A stretch of 64,000 nucleotides of DNA from Hallerella porci (GTDB lineage: Bacteria; Fibrobacterota; Fibrobacteria; Fibrobacterales; Fibrobacteraceae): NCBI RefSeq assembly GCF_003148885.1, contig NZ_QGHD01000007.1, forward strand, positions 57,393 through 121,392. Reading direction: 5' to 3'. The notes beneath the pieces are model-generated. The model worked only from the letters and a program-made list of their open reading frames with translations. It was not told the origin of the DNA and did no database searches. A program made the translations under genes and the position numbers. This document shows positions 56,364 through 64,000 of this stretch, in pieces (positions within the stretch are counted from its first letter, which is position 1; the number at the start of each line of letters is the position of its first letter).

Positions 56364-56406
56364 ATTCTCCGTGAAAAAAACGGTTCACAAAAAGCAAATT
56401 CAAACA

Positions 56407-57588
56407 ATGCGCATTCTTTTATGTGCATTGTTTTTTGCGATTTTTTCTGCGCCGACTTTTGCAGGGCACGTTACAACGGCGGGAGTTTCTGCGGGCGGTG
56501 GCGCTACGCGCGATTTGCAACTGCGAGAAATTGGCCAAGTTTTTCATCCGCAGACAAGCGGTTATTTAGGCGCGAATTATTACTACTTTCCGCTGCCGAG
56601 TCAATCGAAATTGACGACGGAATACGGCAAACATGAAGGCTATATTCTGCGGCAAAATTTTGCGGGTTACTTCGCCGATTCCCTTGGAAAAAGCGGATGG
56701 AAACTCGGCATTCTTTGGTGGATGGAACGTCACGGTTGGGACAGCGAAGACTTTGTCCTCTTCCCGCATTACAGTAAATTTTCTCTCATTCGAAGCGTTC
56801 AAACGACGGGCTTTACCCTTTCGCGTCCGCATGAAAATTTTGGATTTGCGGGCGGAATTCAATATGTCAACCCCGAACATGTCGGAAAAATTTACGAGCC
56901 CGAAGTCGATACACTTTATGAATGGGTGGCTGCCGTTTGGGGACCGATTTCTGCGCAAACGAGTTTTCATCATTCGGATTTTAAGCATGTCCGCGTGACT
57001 CTCAATTTGGAATCAAAGCAAGTCCTCGGCGGAAAATCTTCGGGCCCGCTCACGTATTTGCCGAACATCGACGTCGCCCTTTTTGACCGCGACGGTGACA
57101 AAGATTCTCTACGACTTTTTTGGGAGCAGAATTTAATTGCGCAGCGTTTATACGCCGAAGCGCTCGTGTATTTTCCGAATAAATCATTGCGGGCGGTGGG
57201 ATTGAAATATTATCCGGATCCGTCGAAAGTCGTTTCGTTCGATGTGACTTGTTACCGCAAACGCGGCGGCGATTTGATTTGGGGCGGCGGCATTACGATG
57301 CCATTTTTCCGCATCGCGTACAATCACGCAGACGATATTGAAAATGTATTCGGACTTCGCGGAACATTTGTCGCCCAATTCCATTTGGGAATCGAAAAAA
57401 TTTTGGATAAATTCGTCGGCTTAAACGGTTCGCGTTCGACGCCGATGATGACTCGTGAAATCGATACCGACGGCAACGTGAAAAAGAAGCGCCGCGAAGA
57501 ACGGGAAAAAGCTTTCCAAGAAACGCGGAAACCGTCTGCGCCGAAGGAAATTACCGCAAAAGGCATCGTGATGGAGGAAGCAAAATGA
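56407..57588 (+). CDS. Exported envelope protein, function unknown
   Basis: 393 residues from ATG 56407, which directly starts a signal peptide (MRILLCALFFAIFSAPTFAG). An in-frame GTG at 56371 would add a 12-residue basic N-terminus (MKKTVHKKQIQT) and is also plausible; neither has a good Shine-Dalgarno. The mature part is rich in aromatic, alternating strands (GANYYYFPLP, KLGILWWMERHGW, YAEALVYFP) like an outer-membrane or periplasmic beta protein. A Lys/Arg/Glu-rich tail follows (about 355-393). No family is recognised. The end overlaps the next gene by 4 bp. Confidence 0.65.
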   Translation: MRILLCALFFAIFSAPTFAGHVTTAGVSAGGGATRDLQLREIGQVFHPQTSGYLGANYYYFPLPSQSKLTTEYGKHEGYILRQNFAGYFADSLGKSGWKLGILWWMERHGWDSEDFVLFPHYSKFSLIRSVQTTGFTLSRPHENFGFAGGIQYVNPEHVGKIYEPEVDTLYEWVAAVWGPISAQTSFHHSDFKHVRVTLNLESKQVLGGKSSGPLTYLPNIDVALFDRDGDKDSLRLFWEQNLIAQRLYAEALVYFPNKSLRAVGLKYYPDPSKVVSFDVTCYRKRGGDLIWGGGITMPFFRIAYNHADDIENVFGLRGTFVAQFHLGIEKILDKFVGLNGSRSTPMMTREIDTDGNVKKKRREEREKAFQETRKPSAPKEITAKGIVMEEAK

Positions 57589-57938
57589 AAAGTTTTCTCA
57601 TTCTAACTTTCGCCATTTTTCTTACCGCATGCACGCATTTGGTCGTCGATTCCACGGAGCGTTTACAGCTCAAAAATCTTTCGGATGTGTCGATTGCAAA
57701 ACTTTGCGTCATCGGCGAAAAAGATACTCTCGTCTGGGTTCCCGATACCGTTCTTCCGGGCGAACTTTCGTTTGTGCACGAAGAAGATTTTGTGGGAACA
57801 TTTCACATTCTATTTTACGCGGCGGATTCCGCAGGAAAATTCAGCCCAGTCTATGCCGGAAAATTGCATTTCGACGGCGGCAGCGAACTGCTAAAATTTT
57901 CGAAAAAAGACGGCGAGTGGGATTTGGATTTTGAATAA
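57585..57938 (+). CDS. Small envelope lipoprotein
   Basis: 117 residues; lipobox LTAC gives lipidated Cys16. The rest is beta-rich (LQLKNLSDVSIAKLCVIGEKDTLVWVPD, FVGTFHILFYAADSAGKFSPVYAGKLHFDGG). It overlaps the preceding exported-protein gene by 4 bp (ATGA), so the two are co-translated and likely act together at the outer membrane. No known family. Confidence 0.65.
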   Translation: MKSFLILTFAIFLTACTHLVVDSTERLQLKNLSDVSIAKLCVIGEKDTLVWVPDTVLPGELSFVHEEDFVGTFHILFYAADSAGKFSPVYAGKLHFDGGSELLKFSKKDGEWDLDFE

Positions 57939-57959
57939 AAACGTGTTTTAAAGTTATCT
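57931..57959 (+). promoter_or_regulatory. Promoter of smc, giving a leaderless or near-leaderless message
   Basis: TTGAAT (57931-57936), 17-bp spacer, TTATCT (57954-57959). The GTG start is 11 bases downstream of the -10 box, about where transcription should begin. No Shine-Dalgarno is present. Confidence 0.5.
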
Positions 57960-57969
57960 TTGCTGCACC

Positions 57970-60900
57970 GTGAAAATTACCAAACTCAAAATTTTCGGCT
58001 TTAAGTCGTTTGCTCAGCGGACAGAAATCACTTTCCCGGGAAACGGTCTTACCGCAGTTGTCGGTCCGAACGGAGCGGGAAAGTCTAACATTGTGGACTC
58101 GATTCGTTGGGTGCTCGGCGAACAGCGCGCCTCGGTTTTGCGTATGGACAAAATGCAGAGCGTCATCTTCTCGGGAACAGAAGAACGCGCTGCGATGAGC
58201 ATCGCCGAAGTTTCGCTCGTCATCGATAACAGCAACGGTGACTTGGCTTCGGAATACTCCGAAGTGATGGTGACTCGTCGTGCACATCGCGATGGGCTCA
58301 CGGAATATCTCATCAACAATCAAGAATGCCGATTAAAAGACATTCAAAATTTATTCTTCGATTCGGGCCTCGGTTCGGGAAATTATTCCCAGATGAACGA
58401 AACGATGATTCGCAATGTTCTTGCGGATAGCCCGGAATATCGCCGCACACTTTTTGAAGAAGCCGCGGGCGTTAGCAAATACAAAAAGCAGCGCAAAGAA
58501 ACGATTAGTCAGTTAGACCGCGTCCGCGCAGACATGGAACGCGTCGAAGACAATTTGCGTCATGAACGCGCCACCGTTCGTCAGTACGAAAAGCAAGCGG
58601 AAAAAGCCAATGAATGGAAGCGTTTACGCAGTCGCCTTCGCGAACTCGATCTTTCGGTGAGCTTGGACCGTCACGAAGATAACCGCAAAAATTTAGCGGT
58701 TTTAAATGATGCCAAAACTCGCGTTTCGCACGAACAAGAATCGGACAAAACGCGCCTTTCCGAACTCGAAGCAAAAATTGCAGAACGCCAACTCGTCATC
58801 GCTGGCGACGAAGAAAATTTACGCGGATTAGAAAACGAAGTTAAAAAGCAAGAATTAGAACTCAACGATTTGAATAACGAAATTGCCCGCAACCGCGAAA
58901 TGCAGGGCAACGCAGAAATGAATCGCCAAAAGTATCGCGATGAAATCGTTGACGCAGAACGTCGCATCGGACTTTTAAAAGAAGAGCGCACAAAACTCGA
59001 AGAAGAAACGCAAGCGCTCGGCTCGGAAGATGCACTTTCCGAAAAACAATTAGAACTCGCCCGCGAAGAAGAAGCGCTCCAAGTTTTGCGCGATGATGTG
59101 GACGATCTCCGCGAAGAATCGCGGACTCTTTCGGACAAACGCATCGCGTGCATTAACAAAGCGAACAATTTGCGCTCTCGCTGGCAACGCGAAGATGCCG
59201 AATCCGAAATGCTCCGCGCCAATGTGCAAAAATGGCAAGCGGACATCACCGATTTAGAAAACAAAAAAAGCGAATCGAACGAAACTCTCGCATCGATTGC
59301 CACGGGCATCGAAGATGCGCAGCGTGAAATTGAAAATTTGCAAGAACGGAAAAGTGTTCAAGAAGAAGAAATTGAAAATTTAGCGGCGGCACTTTCTGCG
59401 GAAGACGAAAAAATTGTGCAGGCAAAATCCCGCAAAGCCGCATTAGAATCGCGTATAGAAGTTCTCGAAAATATGAACAGCGACGCAGGCTCGGGCGTCG
59501 ATTATTTGCTCAACAGTCGCGCTTCCGAAGTGAAAGGACTTCTCGGTTCTTTGATTACGGTAGATCCGCAATATGCAAATGCCGTGGAATTTGCGCTCGG
59601 CCGTTCGTTGAATGCGGTCGTCGCCGATGCTTCGCAGTTGGATTCGCTTTTGGGCGCGCTCGATTCGGCGTCGGCGGGAAATGCGATGATTGCATTTGCG
59701 AATGGAAATTCTGCGGTGGCGGAATTCCCGCTTCGTCCTGGCGTGATTGGCGTAGCGTCAAAATTTGTTAAGGCAGATTCTGCGATTTTGCCGATTGTCG
59801 AAAAATTGCTCGCCCGTTCTATTCTCGTCGAAAATTTTGCGGTGGCAAAATCCTTGGCGCAAGAATTTGCAGCAGAAGATTACTGGTTCCTTTCTCTTGA
59901 TGGCCGTTACGTTTCGTCTTCGGGACTTGTTCTCGGCGGCCGCGGAAAAAGCGAAGCGCCCGGCGTTCTCGCTCGCAAAGCAGAAGTCGAAAAAGATTTA
60001 GAAGAATTAGAAAATTTGAAAGCAGAAATTGAGCGCTTGGCGGACGGCCGCGAACGTTTGAATGAACGCTTGGAAGAATCGCGGGCGATGCTTTCGGAAA
60101 CGGGCGAATCAATTCGCGAAGCCGAAGAACAAATTCGCTCGGGAAATGCTGCGGAAAAAATTCACCGCGGAATGCTTACCGATCTCGAACGTCGCATGGC
60201 CAATTTGGAAACGAGCTTGCGCGATGCAGAATCGAAAATCGAAAAATTTTCTGCGGAACGTTCCGATGATGCAGAACTCGCCAAAGCCGAAGAAGAATCG
60301 AAGAGCATCGAAGATGAATACGCGAAGGTGATGGATACCCTCACCGAAAAAGATCAGATTTATAAAGATAAAGAAGACGATGTCCGCGAAATGCGGAATC
60401 AGTTGGGAAGCGCTCAATCGACTTTGCAAAATAATTTACATCGCATCGCATCGATTGCAGAACAAGTTCGTTTGTTCGAAGATATCATCGCTGGCCGTAA
60501 CCGCGAAATCGAAAAAATCGACCTTCAAAAAGAAGAATTGTCAAAGAAAGAAAATGAAATCGCGGAAAAAGTGCAAAGCAAAGATGAAGAATTGCGAAAG
60601 AAAGAAGAAGAGCGCGACGTTGCCCGCGAACGTTATAATGTCGTCGCTGGCGATGTCAATGATTGGCGCTCTGAAGTCCGCGACATCAACAGCAAACTTT
60701 TGAATCGCTCGAATGACATCAACGATTTAACGTTACGCATAAACGCTCTCGGCACCAATATCGACCGCATGAAAGAACGCATTTTTGCGGAATGGGAAGT
60801 CGATATCGATCATGCCGAAGATGTGACGCGCGTCGAATACGAAGAAAAAGAAGCGAAAAAAGAAATTTCAGAACTCCGTTCGCAGATCAAGAGTTTGGGC

Positions 60901-61518
60901 CCTGTGAATGTGGACATTATGGAAGATTTCGACGCCGAAAAAGCGCGCCTCGCTGAAGTGGAAAAACAATTCGACGATTTGGATCAAGCGCGCGCTTCGT
61001 TGGAACGCACGATTGCAAAACTCGATGGCATTGCCCGCGACCGCTTCCTCGAAACTTTCCGCAACATTCAGAAAAATTTCCAAGATGTCTTTAGCCGCAT
61101 CATGATTAACGGCGAAGCAAAACTTTCTCTCCAAGATGGCGTGGATCCGCTCGAAGCGGCAATCGAAGTGAACGCGCGTCCGACAGGAAAGAAAATGCGC
61201 GGCGTGACAGCGCTTTCGGGCGGGGAACGCGCACTGACTGCAGTCTCTCTTCTCTTTGCCATTTATATGGAAAAGCCGTCGCCGTATTGCGTGCTAGACG
61301 AAGTCGATGGTCCGCTTGACGACGCAAACATCGGGCGCTTTATGGAATTGCTGCGGCATTTCTCGAATCAAACGCAGTTTATTTTGGTAACGCACAATAA
61401 GCGGACGATGGCAGCTGCGGATATGCTTTACGGTGTGACGCAAGAAATTAAAGGCATTTCTCGCATCGCTTCGGTGAAACTCGACGACGCTGTTGCTCTC
61501 GAATTGCACAAGCAATAA
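57970..61518 (+). CDS. smc: Chromosome segregation ATPase SMC
   Basis: 1182 residues from a GTG. Walker A GPNGAGKSN lies near residue 35, followed by SIRWVLGEQRASVLRM. Two long coiled coils (about 165-490 and 670-1000) flank the hinge (about 500-660, with GLLGSLITVDPQYANAVEFALGRSLNAVV). The C-terminal head has LSGGERALTAVSLLFAIY and the Walker B CVLDEVDGPLDDANIGRF. It compacts and separates chromosomes with ScpAB. ScpA and ScpB are not in the window. Alternative starts downstream would delete the ATPase N-terminus, so the GTG is required. Confidence 0.96.
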   Translation: MKITKLKIFGFKSFAQRTEITFPGNGLTAVVGPNGAGKSNIVDSIRWVLGEQRASVLRMDKMQSVIFSGTEERAAMSIAEVSLVIDNSNGDLASEYSEVMVTRRAHRDGLTEYLINNQECRLKDIQNLFFDSGLGSGNYSQMNETMIRNVLADSPEYRRTLFEEAAGVSKYKKQRKETISQLDRVRADMERVEDNLRHERATVRQYEKQAEKANEWKRLRSRLRELDLSVSLDRHEDNRKNLAVLNDAKTRVSHEQESDKTRLSELEAKIAERQLVIAGDEENLRGLENEVKKQELELNDLNNEIARNREMQGNAEMNRQKYRDEIVDAERRIGLLKEERTKLEEETQALGSEDALSEKQLELAREEEALQVLRDDVDDLREESRTLSDKRIACINKANNLRSRWQREDAESEMLRANVQKWQADITDLENKKSESNETLASIATGIEDAQREIENLQERKSVQEEEIENLAAALSAEDEKIVQAKSRKAALESRIEVLENMNSDAGSGVDYLLNSRASEVKGLLGSLITVDPQYANAVEFALGRSLNAVVADASQLDSLLGALDSASAGNAMIAFANGNSAVAEFPLRPGVIGVASKFVKADSAILPIVEKLLARSILVENFAVAKSLAQEFAAEDYWFLSLDGRYVSSSGLVLGGRGKSEAPGVLARKAEVEKDLEELENLKAEIERLADGRERLNERLEESRAMLSETGESIREAEEQIRSGNAAEKIHRGMLTDLERRMANLETSLRDAESKIEKFSAERSDDAELAKAEEESKSIEDEYAKVMDTLTEKDQIYKDKEDDVREMRNQLGSAQSTLQNNLHRIASIAEQVRLFEDIIAGRNREIEKIDLQKEELSKKENEIAEKVQSKDEELRKKEEERDVARERYNVVAGDVNDWRSEVRDINSKLLNRSNDINDLTLRINALGTNIDRMKERIFAEWEVDIDHAEDVTRVEYEEKEAKKEISELRSQIKSLGPVNVDIMEDFDAEKARLAEVEKQFDDLDQARASLERTIAKLDGIARDRFLETFRNIQKNFQDVFSRIMINGEAKLSLQDGVDPLEAAIEVNARPTGKKMRGVTALSGGERALTAVSLLFAIYMEKPSPYCVLDEVDGPLDDANIGRFMELLRHFSNQTQFILVTHNKRTMAAADMLYGVTQEIKGISRIASVKLDDAVALELHKQ

Positions 61519-61519
61519 T

Positions 61520-61639
61520 TCATTTTTCTAAAAACAATTTCACCGCGTTTTCCCACGCAATTTGTTTCCCATTTTCGCCCGCGATTTTTTTTCGAAGAGT
61601 GAATGCGGGAGCTAATATGAAAATCGTTTGGTTGTGCTT
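61520..61639 (-). pseudogene. 3' remnant of an unidentified gene
   Basis: A 39-codon open stretch ending in TGA: TIFILAPAFTLRKKIAGENGKQIAWENAVKLFLEK reads like the natural C-terminus of a protein. It is cut on its 5' side at an IS-derived sequence. The original family is not recognised. Confidence 0.5.
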
Positions 61640-61690
61640 TTATGCTGCAACAATTTGTTCTTTCGTATAACGCATAAGTTCTCCTAGATT
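61640..61690 (-). mobile_element. Remnant of an IS3-type transposase OrfA start
   Basis: AGGAGAACTT, then ATG (61675) and codons for MRYTKEQIVAA before a TAA. RYT-EQI-AAL is the usual beginning of IS3-family OrfA. Only the ribosome binding site and first 11 codons remain. The rest of 61519-61827 (309 bp) is AT-rich with no gene. Confidence 0.6.
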
Positions 61691-61827
61691 ATATGGGTCA
61701 ATTTTTTGTCTGAAGGTCCTTTTTTATTCTCTTCTTTTTATTACATCATACCACTAAACATTGACCACGATTTCCTCTTCTCGCTTGCAAATTATATCAA
61801 AATTTATTACAATTACCCCCGAAATTT

Positions 61828-63366
61828 ATGCCCGAAAATTCAACTTATAAATCCAACACAAAGCGCATAGCAAAAAATACACTGATGCTGTATTTTCGGC
61901 AAATCTTGATTATGCTTGTGAGCCTTTACACGGTGCGTGTGGTGTTAAGTGTGCTTGGGGCGACCGATTACGGCATTTATAATGTGGTGGCAGGCGTTGT
62001 CACGATGTTTAGCTTTTTAAGTGGGGCAATGGCAACCGCAAGCCAGCGATTCTTTTCGTTTGCGATGGGCAAGGGCGATAGTGCGGGGCTAAAAAAAAAC
62101 ATTTAGCGTGACCCTTAGCATTTATGTGGTTTTAATTATTGCGATTTTCATTTTAGCAGAAACTGTGGGGCTTTGGTTTGTGAGTTATCATTTGGTGATT
62201 CCACCCGAACGCATGACCGCAGCATTTTGGATTTACCAAGCCGCCGTCGTTTCGTTTATGTTTACTCTCATTACAACGCCTTATATGGCGGCAATCATTG
62301 CGCACGAAAACATGAATGTTTATGCATATGTGAGTATCGTCGAAGCGGTGTTAAAATTAGCGGTCGTCTTTGCGTTAATGATTATCCCGCAAGATAAATT
62401 GATTGTTTATGGCGCGTTAATGCTTTTTGTGGCGATGGTAAATACAACTCTTTATCGTTTGTATTGCAGAAAACACTATGAAGAATGCAAGTTTAAACTC
62501 GTTTGGGATAAGGGGATGTTTAAAGAGATTTTTAGCTATTCGGGGTGGAATTTATTTGGAGCGTCAGTTGGAATTTTTAAAAATCAACTCGTTAATATTT
62601 TACTCAACCAATTTTATGGACCGGTTGTAAATGCTGCTCGTGCGGTATCTTTACAAGTGAGTAATGCGGTTACTTCTTTTTCGCAAAGTTTTTGTTCGGC
62701 AATGAATCCGCAAATTGTAAAAACATACGCAGCAGAAAACAAAAAAGATTGCATGGATTTAGTTTTTAAGGGTTCAAAATTCACTTTTTATTTGCTTTTT
62801 ATTTTTGCGCTTCCTTTAATTTTAGAAATGCATTATGTATTATCATTATGGTTAAAAAATCTACCTGATTTTGTTGTTCTTTTTACCATTTTAACTTTAG
62901 TCGATGTTTTAGTGGATTCAATGAGTCGAACCATTATTATGCTTGCTCAAGCAACCGGAAAAATTAAATTATACCAAAGTGTTGTCGGCGGCATTCTGCT
63001 TTTGAATTTACCTGTTTCCTATATTGCTTTAAAACTAGGGGCAGAAGCGTATTGCGTTTTAATTATTGCCATTGCAATGACTCTTATTTCTTCGATTGTG
63101 CGAGTTTTTATTTTAAGGCGCCTCACGAATTTTCAATTTTAGATTTTATCAAGAAAGCGATTATCCCCATAATTCTTGTGACTTTATTTGCAAGCATTTT
63201 ACCTTATTTTGCAAGAGAGCATTTTGACGAAGGCTTTTTACGCCTTTGCATAACGTCTTTAATCAGCGTGATTTCGACAAGTTGTTTTGTATTGCTTTTT
63301 GGTGTGACAAAACTTGAACGCAAAAATATTTTAGCAAAAATAAAAAAGGTATTTCACCATGCATAA
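61828..63366 (+). pseudogene. Polysaccharide flippase-like membrane protein with two frameshifts
   Basis: An oligosaccharide flippase/MATE-like protein of about 512 residues with about 12 helices, broken in three pieces. Piece one (61828-62106) ends at LKKNI-stop just after a run of nine A (62091-62099); with eight A it would continue KKTFSVTLSIYVVLI into piece two (62108-63142). Piece two ends NFQF-stop near 63142; one extra T in the AATTTTC run (about 63133) would give NFSILDFIKKAIIPI and run to 63366. The two shifts are of opposite sign. It would move lipid-linked sugar repeats across the inner membrane. It overlaps the next gene by 8 bp, so it was part of an operon. Mutation, phase variation or base-calling error can each explain the shifts. 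Confidence 0.8.
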
Positions 63367-63826
63367 TTTACCCAAAGAAAAATGTTCAGGTTGTTCGCTT
63401 TGTGCAAATGTTTGCCCTGTAAGCGCAATTACAATGAAGCCCAATGTCGAGGGATTTTTATACCCAAGCGTTGATTTAGAAAAATGCATTGCGTGTAAAA
63501 AGTGCGAAAAATTTTGTCCAGAATTAAATGCTCCAACAAAAAATGAAAATTGCGATGCATTTGCCGCTTACAATAAAAATGAAATCATTCGCAAAGAAAG
63601 TAGCAGCGGGGGAATTTTTAGTTTACTTGCCGAAAAAATCATTGCTCAAAATGGCGTTGTATTTGGGGCAAAATTTGAAAATGATTTTTCTGTATCCATT
63701 AGCTACACCGAAACTTTAGATGGATTAAAAGAATTTCGGGGAAGTAAATATGTGCAAGCAAATCCCAAATACTGTTATAAAGAATGTGCTGAATTTTTAA
63801 AAGCTGGGCGCAGCGTTTTATTTAGT
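63359..63826 (+). pseudogene. F420-hydrogenase-beta-like 4Fe-4S protein, cut by an IS element
   Basis: The first about 156 codons of a coenzyme F420 hydrogenase/dehydrogenase beta-subunit-like protein of the kind found in polysaccharide loci. Two ferredoxin-type clusters are visible (CSGCSLCANVCP and CIACKKCEKFCP). Then come SSSGGIFSLLAEKII, GAKFENDF and LKEFRGSKYVQ, and the frame leaves the family pattern after GRSVLFS, where an IS end begins. As read, the frame runs on to a stop at 63860-63862. Homologues continue for about 200 more residues. AAAGGT lies 9 bases before the ATG. Confidence 0.8.
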
Positions 63827-64000
63827 CGTCCCTTAAAAAGTCACTTCGCGAGCGCAGGATAAGGAGGTTCGCCGTTTTTATTCACCCCTTCCCGGCAAAG
63901 GAAGCAACAGTATAGCCATTCCAACAGGACAAAAAAGCGCCTCATGGCCCTCTTGAAGTTGAACGCCGCTGCTGCAAGCTTTGCATTGAGCATGTCGCCA
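63827..64000 (-). mobile_element. IS5-like insertion sequence, partial
   Basis: The end of an IS transposase gene on the minus strand: stop at 63841-63843, open to the right edge. It reads GDMLNAKLAAAAFNFKRAMRRFFVLLEW, the C-terminal helix of IS5/IS1182-type DDE transposases. The left end of the element is taken as about 63827, where the host gene stops matching its family; the terminal repeat and target duplication cannot be confirmed, as the other end is outside the window. Confidence 0.75.

Overview
The window is a dense, intron-free bacterial chromosome segment of moderate GC. Signs of a Gram-negative outer membrane are lipoprotein signals, beta-barrel proteins ending in aromatic residues, an RND-type exporter and a polysaccharide flippase. 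A secreted GH10 xylanase, the futalosine menaquinone enzyme MqnE, sigma-54 promoters and circularly permuted ATP-grasp/Alpha-E genes suggest an anaerobic fibre degrader, most likely Fibrobacterota (inference from gene content only). TGA is a normal stop codon here.

Layout. 1-5.5 kb: partial RND/MMPL exporter, purF, GH10 xylanase. 5.6-10.4 kb: a five-gene minus-strand operon (circularly permuted ATP-grasp, Alpha-E broken by an in-frame TGA, transglutaminase, two AstE/aspartoacylase paralogues, one without its zinc ligands). 10.6-12.9 kb: tRNA(CAT), an Rpn-type nuclease and about 1 kb of gene-free repeats. 12.9-21.9 kb: a restriction-modification island with a serine recombinase, one inverted full specificity cassette, two half cassettes, an Eco57I-like methylase and a PLD-nuclease/Snf2-helicase protein. 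The inverted cassette and the methylase share an 11-bp sequence in inverted orientation and the same codon phase, so inversion would swap the target-recognition end of the methylase. 22-31.7 kb: housekeeping genes (dusA, glycosyltransferase, PorV-like protein, tRNA-Lys, mqnE, GGDEF-EAL, metK, Nif3, fba). 31.8-47.5 kb: clpB, dnaJ, dnaK, grpE and groESL, interrupted by a second amide-ligase operon (C39-like peptidase, RimK-like ATP-grasp, GCS2 ligase, N-formylglutamate-amidohydrolase-like) and envelope genes. 47.6-61.5 kb: thiM, a sugar ABC transporter operon with a pseudo-receiver and a permease carrying a very large periplasmic insert, a DUF2062-DUF1015 fusion, envelope genes and smc. 61.5-64 kb: a decayed surface-polysaccharide locus with IS remnants, a twice-frameshifted flippase and an iron-sulfur protein gene cut by an IS5-like element.

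The two strongest discoveries are regulatory and recombinational. First, clpB, grpE, dnaK and groES each have a -24/-12 (sigma-54) promoter with exact GG-N10-GC spacing. Each also has a GTTTCA-N3-TGAAAC-like palindrome about 75-100 bp upstream of the predicted transcription start, which suggests a sigma-54/enhancer-binding-protein heat-shock regulon. Second, the restriction-modification locus looks like a phase-variable specificity-switching system. The two ATP-grasp operons are candidate biosynthetic or peptide-modifying systems of unknown product.
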